A DNA stretch of 64,000 nt from Phascolomyces articulosus. Lineage: Eukaryota > Mucoromycota > Mucoromycetes > Mucorales > Lichtheimiaceae. Made by a program: the position numbers and the translations under genes. The stretch is from assembly GCA_025677815.1 (NCBI GenBank), contig JAIXMP010000014.1:682001-746000 (forward strand). Reading direction: 5' to 3'. A model generated the notes under the pieces. It was not told the DNA's origin. It did not search any database and saw nothing but the letters and a program-made list of their open reading frames with translations. This document shows positions 51,415-64,000 of the stretch, in pieces (the first letter of the stretch is position 1; each line of letters starts with the position of its first letter).

Positions 51415-53792
51415 ATGCAAAGCAATAAGCTAATAAATGATATTACAATATCTACCTTCACAACAGCTCTCAACGCTATGTCAGAACAGCAATCAAAAGA
51501 TATCAAGAATTTAGGCGGCCTTGTAGAGTCAGTCCAAAGTGCTTATGAAAAACGGGATTACCGTTTGGCGATCAACCACAGTCAATCGTTACTTGAACAT
51601 TTACCCAACGACATGAATTTACATTTCATTTGCGCAACTTCCTACGCCAAGATGGGGAACTATAAAAACGCTTTATGGTACGCCAACAAGCTTACGTCAA
51701 CAATTAAAGGGTGTCTACTTGCAGGTGATATAAACTCCATGTTTGGTTATCATGAACGCGCAATACAATTTTACGAGCGTGGGATTTTGTTGATGCAAAA
51801 CTATAACAGTAGCGACTTCGACAACAGCCACGATCGACTACAAAAAGAATTGTTAGAACAGTGTTATGAACTATCACATGAATATCAAAAGAAACGTATT
51901 GATCTTATTGATATGGCACCTTATGACATCATGGTACATATTCTCACGTTTATTGGAGCAAAAAACATTGTTAAAGCTGGATTATTGTATGTATCGAAAC
52001 GATGGTATGAAAAAATTTTGGATTGTCCTGATATCTGGTCGACGATCTTTATTGATACCTCTTGGGATCTTGGAGAAAAGTATACATTTCCATTTTTACA
52101 TCAAGTGGATCAGCATATTTCCAATGTCGAATTCAATGACCTGTCAAAACCTTTATGCGAGAACGGACTTGTTAAAATCAATCAAAGAGGTCGATTTCAC
52201 CGATTAGAAAAATTGAACGTATATGGTATGTATTGAATAGGATGAAGAAGGAAGAAAGGAAGTGCTTTTCTATATGCCTCAACACCATTGTTTTGAATGA
52301 TAGCTAAAAAAATTATATATATATAGGCACGCATTACTTATGTCTCGGTTATATTAATGCGGCAGTAATGAACGTATCACGCACATTGAAGGAATTGGAT
52401 ATATCACTGGGTATCAGTAGATCAGAAGAAGGTACATTATCTGTATTAAAAGTGTTATCGAGCTGTCCAAAATTAAAACGTCTATCATACCGACACAATC
52501 GAGCACTCCATGTAATTTTACCTTTGGATTTTGGCGGTCTCACGACAACAATCAATCTTCATTTTGTATCGTCGCAATTGACTACACTGATTCTTACGGG
52601 TTTCGAGATCATCCAAGCTTCGCTTTTGAAACAAGTTTTAAAACGATGCCCACATTTGCGGCATTTGGAATTAGCACGATGTCATATTAATGCCGGTACA
52701 CCTCTCATCACCACTTATTGTCGAGAATTAGAAACCCTTGCACTCAATTACCCAGATGGGCAACACCAAGTACGTTTTGATTCCACTACCGGGGCACCTT
52801 TCAACGATATTAACGACGACATAGTAGATAAAGAAAACAAAAAAATGACAGCTTCCTATTCTTATCACCACGGACGCCATGGAAGACGACGAAGAAGACG
52901 ATGGAGTCAAGAGGATGGTGATGAATATTATGAAGGAGGATTGTATAGCCTTGCCATATCGGTGACACGAAGTTCGATGCAAGATTGTTTCCAATTGATT
53001 CAGAGCAATCGAAATACATTGGAAGATCTAAGGATTGGATTCGATTGGTATCCAAGTGAGTGGAATGCCACATTGACTACCACCATGGGAACATTAAAGC
53101 GATTACGATCTCTCCATATTCTGTGCAAAGGATCCAATTATAATGAAATGATTTTGGCCATCATCTTAAATGCACCTTGTTTGGTGACTTTAAATTTCGA
53201 TGACGAATGTGGAATGACCGATACTTTTTTTGCAGCTTTGAAACAACAACAATTGCAACATCTCGAAAAGCTATCGATTCGATGTTGCCGAGGAACCCGT
53301 CGAAACATAAATGAAAATATGAATCATGATAATAATAACAATGACAACGACAACAATAACAATAACGAGGGTGACGCTACTATAGTTCCAACTGAAACCA
53401 CGGAAGCTATTGATAATCATGGGGTACTGGTAGATGAAAGGGATCAGCAAGCATTTGATTTATTTCGAGCAATTTCAAGACAGAAACAACCCTTACTACA
53501 AGATCTCTCTTTAACGTATTGTGATTTTATTAATGATACAATCCTTTTGGATACTGTTGCAAGTATTGGAACCCTTCGACGAATTGCTTTTACTGGATTA
53601 TCGAACGTGACAGAGCATGGTCTTGTTCAATTTTTCAAAAAGTTAAAGAATCGTTCCAAAATCAATACAATTGAATTAGTGGATATCAATGCTGTAACAG
53701 ATCATGTTATTGAAGAAATGGATACTATATCGACATTAGAACATACGGTTTTGAGTGGTTTAAAAAACATATCTTGTAGTTACATATTTTAA
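51415..53792 (+). CDS. TPR/F-box/LRR protein (Pof3/Dia2-like architecture)
   Basis: Exons 51415-52225 and 52327-53792 give 758 residues. The N-terminus has TPR-like repeats (VESVQSAYEKRDYRLAINHS, then CATSYAKMGNYKNALWYANK and GYHERAIQFYERGI), an F-box at about residues 163-205 (DMAPYDIMVHILTFIGAKNI, then VSKRWYEKILDCPDIWSTIF), then leucine-rich repeats (CPHLRHLELARC, LRSLHILCKG, LRRIAFTGLSNVTEHGLVQF). This order matches S. pombe Pof3 and yeast Dia2, SCF adaptors. Insertions of basic Arg-rich (about 430 nt into exon 2) and Asn/Asp-rich sequence break the repeats. The intact gene belongs to the same general family as the damaged copies at the left end of the window and is a likely client of cullin-1. 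Confidence 0.85.
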
Positions 53793-54890
53793 CCCGTGTT
53801 TAGTACATATAGTAGTAGCAAGCTATTCAAATGATAAAAGTAGTAATCTAGTAGTTTTATGAGTGTTATTCTTATCTTATTACTATTTTTATCTCCTCCA
53901 TTCCCCATCCATCATCATCTTGTAAAAAAAAACCACACAAACAAATATTTTATTATTTACTTTCATCACCCCATTCTTATAATTAATTTTGCATAGCATC
54001 ATCATCATCAAGCATATAAAATAACACAGATTTTTTTCTTCATCTAATCCATTAATTATTAGATAAATTACAGTGTACTTAGGAGATATAGCACAGGAAG
54101 TTGAATTTGGACCTGTAAAATAAAAGCGAGTGGCAATTGTGAAATGGACCACCTTTTCTTCATCAAGCTATATTATAGTTTATCTAGGTAGTTTATCATG
54201 TAAACAAGAATAGTTTATCTATGAGACACTGTATATATTATATTTTTAAAAGTAAGAAAATGAAAAGGGATCTTATTTATACTTATGGATAGCCTAAGTC
54301 TACACATTTGCTTGTTGCCCCATGATGGTGATTGTACGTAGTTAGAAGATCAAGTTATGACTCAGTGTTTCTAAAAACCTTATCTTTTAGCTATTAATAT
54401 AGCAGAGCTTGGGAAGCGTGCCTTTAATATATGAACCAACACTGTTATCTTCATTTACAGTCTTAGTATATGGCTATCTGAGTAGAATATAACACCTAAT
54501 ATCCAAAATGACGAAAACAGCATCAACTATCAACTATATGAATTGCTAATTTTCATATATTGCTAACGGTTGTCTATAATCATCTTGATAAAGTCTTCTC
54601 TTTTCAGATCTACGTATCAGCCACTTCATAAGTGATATTGTAAAATTTTAATAGTAATACGTTGTCCACAACGTTTTCGAATGGCAGAATTGAGTTTATT
54701 ACGTAACCCAAAACAAACGTGTATCTTCAATAGGTTGCTTAATAAAATCTACTTTAACTTCTTGTTGATTTTAGAGAACTTGAAGGGAATAAAATATAGT
54801 AGTAGTGAACGAGGGGATACATAGGGCTGGGATACAACGTCATTAATGAGTAAATATAACTCAAAATCCTATTGTGTTGCTTTGCTCTCA

Positions 54891-55060
54891 CCCGGATTCA
54901 TGAATACCTTTCATGTTTCTCGATTGTACCTTGAACGAAACGTCCTTGAGGTTAGAAGGAAAATGTAAGTAAAATCTGTAGCATTGCAACGACATTTCAC
55001 TAACATTTTTTACAGGTATCCTCATACCATTATCACTTGGCAGGTACACTTAGGGTAGAG
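54891..55060 (+). mobile_element. Possible Ty3/gypsy (chromovirus) integrase tail remnant
   Basis: In one reading frame, MNTFHVSRLYL is followed 30 codons later by YPHTIITWQ. FHVSxL and GYPxxxxTW are the two conserved features at the end of chromovirus integrase and in its chromodomain, at about this spacing. The Gly before YP is Arg (AGG). However, the DNA between the two also forms a canonical intron (GTAAGT, CTAAC, TTTTTACAG; 54965-55014), so an unrelated spliced gene or coincidence is possible. No long terminal repeats or upstream pol domains were found. Confidence 0.3.
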
Positions 55061-55759
55061 GGGATATAACACGCGACTTTCATGTTTGTTTCGAAGATTT
55101 AAACAAGGAGGGGCCTACTAGTGGCCTGTGGAAGATATGAATAGCAGTTCATTCCCTCTCTTTCATAGTATGTAACCGTGAATTTTAATCCAACCTTGGT
55201 TTCCATTTGGGAGCTTGACAAATTTGAGCATTTTTTTGCAACTAAAGACTTTTTGTAGTGATAACTTTATTAAAAGTTCTCTCTTTATCCGCAATGGATT
55301 GATGTTGATATTATAACCATTACTTTTGCATTATTTAGCGGCAATGATTATCCCATTAATATGCATGGTGGTGGTTAAGCATATCGCCCTGCTTGTAAAA
55401 AATATATTCTAACGAGAAGAAGGTCAATATGTTCTTCATCATACTGAGTAGCAGAACAAATATTATTCATACTCCTTGTACTTGTAGTAATATCAATAAA
55501 CTATTGTTTTCTTCAAAATATTTACCTTCCAAACTATATACAAACTTTATAATTATATCGTAATGTATTGACTACAAATGGCACTGCCGCTGGATAGTGA
55601 TTTTTATATCAAACAAGCGAGTTGCTTATAATATTAATGTAAATGCCTAAACTATTATTTTATTTCCTTTTGGATATTTCGTATTTTAAATATGACATAA
55701 ATGATAAGATATAGTTTTCCCATCATATTATTTATACATTATTATTCCTATTACCTGAT

Positions 55760-56143
55760 CTAGACGAATCCAATCGCGTAATTAAGCAACTTTTTTTTAT
55801 TTGCAAAAAGTTCACCAGCAACAAGTCCGTTTATATTCAACTCCGAAACCGTTTCTGTCGACTCCACGTTGGTGGTTAGTTTCTGGCAAACCTGCCATTC
55901 TTGCTTTTCATCTTTAAACCTACAAACCCACTTTCTAATCTTTAAAACATGGTAATTTATTTCTCCTTTTAATCTTCTATCAATTAATCTTATAACAAGG
56001 TTTAATTGGAAGGCCGTTCTTGTTATCACCAATGATGGATTATAATTATTGAACCGAGTTTTGGTTCCTGACATCAAGAGATGAGATGAAAAGGACAGAG
56101 AGAGAGAGAAAGGAGGTGGCAAATAAAGAGTTACGCGTTTCAA
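55760..56143 (-). CDS. Possible small protein, unknown
   Basis: An uninterrupted frame of 127 codons, or about 104 from the internal Met of MSGTKTRFNNYNPSLVITRT. Composition is mixed and protein-like (KIRKWVCRFKDEKQEWQVCQ), without low complexity. It is divergent from beta'-COP with only about 57 nt between start codons. No domain recognised; it may be chance. Confidence 0.3.
   Translation of the reverse strand: MKRVTLYLPPPFSLSLSFSSHLLMSGTKTRFNNYNPSLVITRTAFQLNLVIRLIDRRLKGEINYHVLKIRKWVCRFKDEKQEWQVCQKLTTNVESTETVSELNINGLVAGELFANKKKLLNYAIGFV
56133..56138. promoter_or_regulatory. ACGCGT element upstream of beta'-COP
   Basis: ACGCGTTT lies 62 nt before the beta'-COP start codon, within the first codons of the uncertain divergent frame. 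Fourth gene in the window with this core near its start. Confidence 0.3.
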
Positions 56144-56199
56144 TGGTATAATAGGTTTCTATATAATTGTTCTAATTGAATATTTGTTTTTAATAGGGT

Positions 56200-59100
56200 A
56201 TGCGAATAGACATCAAGGTAAAAATAAAATAAAATTCGAAACTCCCAAAAAAAATAAAGCATTAGCATCGATTTATAAATAATGGTTATTAAAAACATGG
56301 ACGATTTCTTATGTGTATATAGCGTAAACTCTTGTCGCGCTCGGACCGCGTTAAAAGTGTTGATCTTCATCCAACAGAACCATGGGTTCTTGCAAGTTTG
56401 TATAACGGACATGTTTATATCTATAACTACGAGACACAGGTTGATCTTTCTTTCTTTTCATACATATAGAGAATTTAATCCAACAACGAATTATTAACCA
56501 AAACGAGTTATCTATTTTATTATAATTTGATAGGCTCTTGTCAAAACATTTGAAGTAACAGAAACACCTGGTTAGTGATACGAACTAATAAACGATAACT
56601 ACGTATTACACAAACTATTGAATCATGATGCTAACATGAATAAATTAAAACATATAGTACGTGCTGCCAAGTTCATTGCACGCAAGAATTGGATTGTCAC
56701 AGGCTCCGATGATTCGCAGATCCGCATTTTCAATTATAATACCCATGAAAAGGTTGCCAGCTTTGAAGGTCATCCCGATTATATTCGTTGTCTTGCTGTT
56801 CATCCTACACAACCTCTTGTTCTTTCTGGATCTGATGATATGACCATTCGTTTGTGGGATTGGGAAAAAGGATGGAAGTGTGTTCAGGTAAAAAAAAAAC
56901 AAGATATGCAGAGTTTTTGGAAAAGGAAAATATAAGATAGTTTGTATTTATATGGGCGATTCAAGTGGGGAACGTGGATTGAAAGGTTGAGAATCTCACA
57001 TCGCGAAAAACAAAACACGATGATGTATTGTTAATATTAGATCTTTGAAGGTCATTCGCATTTTGTTATGCATTTGACCTTTAATCCAAAGGATTCCAAT
57101 ACATTTGCGTCAGCTGGTTTAGATGGTGTTATTAAGGTGTGGTCCTTGGGTTCCAATGTACCCAACTTTACTTTGGAAGGTCATGAAAAAGGTGTCAATT
57201 ACGTCGATTATTATCATGGTGGTGATAAGCCTTACTTAATTTCATGTGCTGATGACAAGTATGTCTATTTTTTTAAAAAAAAATATTATATATATAACGA
57301 TGAAGCATGATAGATATTTTTCTTTTGATATATACAGATTAGGCACTTATCAATCAACCACTTCCTTTTTTATTTACTAGCCTTGTCAAAGTATGGGATT
57401 ATCAAAACAAAAACTGTGTTCAAACACTTGAAGGACACAGCCAAAATGTAAACTTTGCATCCTTCCATCCAGAATTACCTATCATCATGTCCGGTTCAGA
57501 GGATGGCACTGTTAGGATTTGGAACTCGGATACATACCGTCTTGAAAATAGCTTGAATTATGGTTTGGAACGTGCATGGTGTATTGCTTATCAAAAGGGA
57601 GGCAATAATGTTGCACTTGGTTTTGATGAAGGTTCGGTTGTACTTAAGTTGGGTAGGGAAGAACCTGCTGTTTCCATGGATACGTCTGGAAAAATTATTT
57701 GGGCTAAGCATTCTGAAATTCAAACTGCAAATGTCAAGACCGGTGTTGGTATGTTATTATTTGTATATACTATTTCTCTGAAATATTTATTCGTCACTGA
57801 TGTTAATAACATGTATATGGGACATAATTTATAGATGCAAATGCCAAGGATGGTGAACGTCTTGCTTTGCCAACGAAGGATTTGGGAAGCTGTGAAGTCT
57901 ATCCTCAAACACTTCAACACTCACCTAATGGTCGTTTCGTTGTTGTTTGTGGTGATGGTGAATATATTATTTATACAGCTTTAGCCTGGAGAAATAAGAG
58001 TTTCGGTAGTGGTGTTGGATTTGCTTGGGCTGCTGATTCTAAGGCGTAAGTTAACTATGTCAATTTGATGGATGAAGAGAGAAAATAAAGAGAATATATA
58101 TTATATGAAGAACATGATTTAATAGTAATTTAATAATTATATAGTTATGCCGTCCGTGAATCCACATCCCGTGTCAAGATCTTTGTGAACTTTAGAGAAC
58201 GCACTGGTCTACTTCCTAAGCTTGGATATTCCGCAGAAGGCATTTTTGGTGGTCCATTGCTTGGTGTCAAGTCCAATGGTTTCTTGAACTTTTATGATTG
58301 GGAGACCGGAAGTGTTGTTCGACGTATTGATGTTGAAGCAAAGAATGTTTTCTGGTCTGATGCTGGAGACCTTGTTGCTATTGTTTGTGAAGAATCTTTC
58401 TACATCCTTCGTTACAATGCCCAAGCTTACTCTCAATTCATTGAAAGTGGCGGTGATCCTGGATTAGAAGGTGTTGAAGAAGCTTTCGAGTTTGAAAATG
58501 ATATTTCTGAAAGGTAAATGGTTTGAATTTTTTTTTAATTCAAGGGATAAAAAAGTTACATTTTTATTTACATTAACCAATTTATCTTTATATTCATATT
58601 TTTTTAGTGCAAGAACTGGTACTTGGGCTGGCGACTGTTTTATTTACACCAACAGTGCCAATCGTCTCAACTATCTTGTTGGTAACGAAACTTATACTAT
58701 TAGCCATTTCGACAAGTAATATGATCGTTCGTTTATAAATTAAATTGGAATATTTCAACAGCTTATCAATGATTATTAACTCTTTTTCTTTTCCTCTCAA
58801 ATAGGCCCATGTATCTTCTCGGCTATTCTCCAAGAGACAATTTGGTCTACCTTGCCGACCGAGTAAGTTTTTTTTTCCCGGAAATGGAACGAATAAGGAT
58901 TCATGCGTCACCAGTCAAAACATATAAAACTTAACAATCATATTGTCACTTAAAACAAACATTAGGATGTCAATGTATATAGCTATGCACTTTCATTAAC
59001 CGTGATCAAGTACCAAACTGCTGTCTTGCGTAACGATTTGGAAACTGCCGCTTCACTCTTACCCGATATTCCATCCGATCAACGTGGTCGCATTGCCCGA

Positions 59101-59933
59101 TTTTTGGAAGCACAAGATTTGAAGGAATTGGCATTGGAAGTATCCACTGACTCTGAACAAAAGTTTGATTTGGCCATTCAATTGGGTAAATTGGATATTG
59201 CCACCGAAATTGCACGTGAACTCGATAGTGAAGCACGATGGAGAAATTTGAGTGATGTTGCCTTGTCAAGCTGGAAGTTTGATTTGGCTGAAGAATGTTT
59301 ACAAAAAGCAAAGGATCTTAGTGGTCTTTTATTGTTTTATACTGCTAGCGGAAATCGTACAGGTGTACGAGAAGTAGCAGATCAAGCTTGTAAGTTTCTG
59401 TACAGATTGATTTTTTTTTCAAAAGATGGAAGGGAAAGGGGAAGAGGAAGAATGGTATTATTATATTTGTTTAACATATTTATTTTTTGTTATTCTCCTT
59501 AAATAAATAGTGGCTCAAGGCAAAAGTAACATTGCATTTTCGGCGTTGTTTGAATTGGGCGCAATAGAAGAAGTGATCGAATTGTTGATTAAGACCGAAC
59601 GCCTCCCAGAAGCTGCTATGCTTGCAAGAACTTATGCACCTGATAAAATGTCATCAATTGTAAAACTCTGGAAAGCAGATCTTGAAAAGAAAAACCGTAA
59701 GAAGACTGCTGAAAGTTTGGCTGATCCAGCAGAATATGCCAACCTGTTTAATGAAATACAAACGGTAATATACATTCACTTTTATGGACACTCGTTCTAT
59801 TTATTCTTTGCTTTTGATTTTCTAACAATTACCTTTATTTTTTTCTTAATGAATTATATAATATCATTAGACCGATAATACCACAGAAAACCAAAAAGAA
59901 GCAACTCTTGTGGATACTTCTGCCCCAGCTTAA
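56200..59933 (+). CDS. SEC27: Coatomer subunit beta' (beta'-COP)
   Basis: A COPI coat subunit for Golgi-to-ER transport; its WD40 propellers bind dilysine cargo signals. Thirteen exons: 56200-56217, 56323-56439, 56534-56570, 56658-56887, 57041-57258, 57381-57748, 57835-58045, 58145-58513, 58608-58715, 58805-58862, 58966-59389, 59511-59764, 59871-59933, giving 824 residues (family about 880-910). The first exon is only 18 nt and encodes MRIDIK, joining to [20 protein letters not shown], which is the expected family start. WD repeats follow ([30 protein letters not shown]), then the coatomer WD-associated region and a helical solenoid ([20 protein letters not shown]). The C-terminal acidic tail is short, which explains the reduced length. 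Confidence 0.95.
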
Positions 59934-60208
59934 TAAAACTTTCTTTTTTTCATTTCTCTCTTTTACATTTGCTCATATAGTATCCTTTATCCACCCATCC
60001 TTTTTTATCTCTCTATCTCAATCTCTCTTTCTCCATTTGCCACGTTATATAGTTATCTGATGTTTCCATATATTGTTATAAACCACTTACAAAAGAGATA
60101 AAATAATCCATCCACTACTTTTTTTCAAGAAGTTTGACAATAATTACATCAAGATAATGAAAGAACTAAAAAAAGTTTACTTTATAAGCAATCATATATA
60201 TTTATTTT

Positions 60209-61689
<1,481 letters not shown>

Positions 61690-63080
61690 TTTTTATAAAT
61701 TTGTGAATGAATTCGAGTTCGAAAGAACAAGATCTTGGTTACTTGAAAAGTAGAAAAAGTCCGATCAGTTTTTATCATTTATAAGCTCTGAGTACCGTCA
61801 GATCGATATCCACGATAAATAATATGACACCCTTTTCTATTGCTGATACTTTGTTGTCATCTAATATTGCTCAAATTCATTTGAACACTTCTGTGATAGT
61901 AATAGACTAGGCTTCAAACGTTTTTAGAAGTAAAACCAAAGCAAATTTGTTAATTTTTATGCATGGCAGTTGTTGATCAACATCAACGAGAAGGTAAAAT
62001 TAAATGGCAGTATATTACTCCATAACAGCGAACAAGAGTGATGAGTAGCAAAGAGTGATATTTCATCTATGGCAATCATTTTAGATTATCAAATGCGATA
62101 GTCAGTATAAATCCAAGTGGTATTTGTACAGCAGTGGTCCCTCTTCAACTTCAGCCTCATTAATTTCAAACTACCAGTACTACTCTTTAATTAAATACGT
62201 ACCTAAACAATATTCATGTATAAATACAATATTTCTTGAAGTTCCTTTTCTTGTTCAGTTAAGCGATCTTTATAAAATTGCGCACCATCCAAATAGCAGG
62301 GATGACTGATATTTTGTACACCGTCTTGATATCATATATTATTTGAGTTTGTGTTCTATAGCATGAATGCTCCACAAACTTAATAATATACACAGAAGAA
62401 TATATATTTTACACAAAATACAAGCCTACATAATTCACACCACCTGCAAACAATATAGGAAAAGAGTTATATTTCAATTTTTGAACATGAGTTCTAGAAA
62501 TTGTGTACAACTATCAACGCGCCAGTCATACATATATTTTAATGTATGTATGTGTTATAATCGAAGACCAGCAGACTTGCGTCATTTGACATGCGCCATA
62601 ATGTAACCCAAAATAAAGTATCAAAGAAACATTGCATCGTTGTCGTGTCGATCCTGATGATAACCCAAATAAAGCAATCATATATCATACTTAACCAATA
62701 AAGATCTCGGTTCATCAGCCATCCATGATATAAAATCATCGTCAACTAAGCCCATATTAAGCACACACGGCAGTTCTATATGTATAAAAACAGGATCGTC
62801 TGTTTTATTTCTGTCCTTAGTCGATACTTCTCAATTAACCAAGCTTCTCACCTTGGCTTAGAAATTTGTTTCATTGTGTAACCCAATCCATGGTCATCAA
62901 GTTCTATTACAGTATCCTTCTTTTTTTTGGCAGCCATCGCAATAACAATTATCAAGAAACTTTTTTTTTGTATATAACATACTTCAGATTTTGGAAGAAC
63001 TGCTATTAAAGTTATCTCTGTTACCTTTACTCTGATAACTACTTTTTTCACACCTAGGAAAAATCAAATTAAAAAGAAGG
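61690..63080. other. Intergenic before the HET pseudogene
   Basis: About 1.4 kb with no supported gene. The last 50 nt resemble the sequence before the intact HET gene (GATAACTACTTTTTTC against GATAATAACTTTTTTC). Confidence 0.5.
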
Positions 63081-64000
63081 ATGTACATTACTTACTGTCG
63101 AAACCAAAAATCATTGGATCCGCTATTTACTGGACATATTCGGCTTCACTGTCCTGCAGGAGAGTATTGACCCACGTTTCTTGTTCGTGTTTCAGACTGG
63201 AAGAGAGTACCGGGCCATGAGGCAAAAAATGGTTATTCTGCGCTTTCCTACGTTTGGGCACAATCTGGGGAAGTTGTAAAAAAAAACAGAAGATGGTGAA
63301 TACGACTGCGTTGACAAGGGCGGGCATCGTATTGTTGAAGGGTATAATATGGACAAGGGAGCCAGATATTTTACAATGCCTTTAGTAGTAGAGGGAAAAG
63401 TAGTACGGCATTTGCCTGTGCTTTGTCTATCACCAAATGCTACGATAAAACATGTTACCTATGACCAGCTCCTTCAACAGTTATGCAAAGATTTTCTAAT
63501 TGAATACTTGTGGTACGATAAAGTATGCATCGATCAATCTAACAAAGATGCCAAACTACAAGAGATCAAGCAAATGCATCGAATCTACAGCAATGCTTGT
63601 TATACAGTGGCTATTGTACCTGAAGTCCATGTTTTTAATCCAAAATATCTTGATACCATAAATCCTGTTTTCGCAAAAACACAAGCATTTGTTAAAGCTT
63701 GGAACGACATAGAAAATAGATCACTATAGTGGAAACGTAGTTGGACATTAGAAGAAGCGATGTCGTCAAAACGTATTTTAATAGTTGGGACAGACACCAA
63801 TTTATGGCAACACAGTTTAAACACATGCAACATACCAACCACAGCTGATCTTTTATCCGCATATATGCTCGACTTTGTTAATCAGCACCAAGGAGGAGGG
63901 AGTGTTAATCAAGCACTTCATTACGCTCATTTTCGAAAAAGTGCAAAAGAACATGACAAAATTTTCTCATTGATCAATATTTTTCATGATATGTTTGAAG
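63081..64000 (+). pseudogene. HET-domain pseudogene, truncated by window end
   Basis: A close paralogue of the intact HET gene at 21477: YITYCRNQKSL at the start, YSALSYVW, EYLWYDKVCIDQSNKDAKLQ, KQMHRIYSNACYTVAIVPEV and KRSWTLEEAMSSKRI. It is broken at three places: TGA at 63168-63170 where the intact copy has CGA, a frame shift at the nine-A run 63278-63286, and TAG at 63727-63729 where the intact copy has TGG. Long stretches between the lesions remain almost unchanged, so inactivation is recent. The segment after the A run continues to the last base of the window. Confidence 0.85.

Larger units (their letters stand above)
53793..56199. other. Gene-poor spacer with possible retroelement remnant
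   Basis: About 2.4 kb. It contains a short stretch resembling the integrase C-terminus and chromodomain of Ty3/gypsy chromoviruses (54891-55060) and one reverse-strand frame of unknown value (55760-56143). The rest shows no gene. Confidence 0.45.

Overview
This window looks like nuclear DNA of a filamentous Mucoromycota fungus, most probably a member of the Mucorales. It is AT-rich, genes are dense but split by many short introns (mostly 50-110 nt, GTAAGT-like donors, occasional CTAAC branch points, TAG or CAG acceptors), and 5' leaders are pyrimidine-rich. Gene families typical of this group are present: F-box/LRR proteins, HET-domain proteins, a PD-(D/E)XK-like family and extracellular hydrolases. 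No tRNA, rRNA or CRISPR was recognised. All exon maps below were spliced by hand and checked only for reading-frame continuity and family motifs.

Layout. 0-5 kb is an accessory, decaying stretch: an F-box fragment, a second F-box/LRR copy broken by stop codons, and a PD-(D/E)XK-like gene interrupted by an in-frame TAG. 5.8-17.4 kb is conserved core: a RhoGEF, an LCL2-like secretory protein, a tandem-CCCH (tristetraprolin type) RNA-binding protein, condensin subunit 2 and a Zn2Cys6-like protein. 17.4-25.3 kb is accessory again: a gene-poor 4 kb stretch, an intact HET-domain gene and a dead GH28 polygalacturonase. 25.7-44.6 kb is mostly core: an NRP1/dri1-like protein with a catalytically degenerate exonuclease fold, RRM and five RanBP2 zinc fingers, cullin-1, a subtilase with a GPI-type tail, a small GPI-type surface protein, an unknown membrane protein, a long low-complexity protein and an aldo-keto reductase. 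45-50 kb carries a second, convergent aldo-keto reductase, a single-exon relic of a third, a small membrane protein and ATP synthase subunit g. 51.4-53.8 kb is a TPR/F-box/LRR protein. 53.8-56 kb is gene-poor with a possible chromovirus remnant. 56.2-61.7 kb holds beta'-COP and KAE1. The window ends in a second HET-domain copy that is a pseudogene and runs off the edge.

How genes relate. Cullin-1 and the F-box proteins belong to SCF ubiquitin ligases. The protease, the small surface protein, beta'-COP and the LCL2-like protein belong to the secretory pathway. Condensin and KAE1 are housekeeping genes. The two aldo-keto reductases are duplicates with identical lengths for two exons and a shared 10-bp promoter motif that forms a palindrome in one copy. 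The most notable theme is that the accessory families (F-box, GH28, HET) repeatedly carry nonsense changes from TGG tryptophan codons to TAG or TGA. Three of these four are TAG, the CpA-to-TpA type of change that resembles repeat-induced hypermutation. A second theme is the cluster of HET, F-box and PD-(D/E)XK genes around the core genes.
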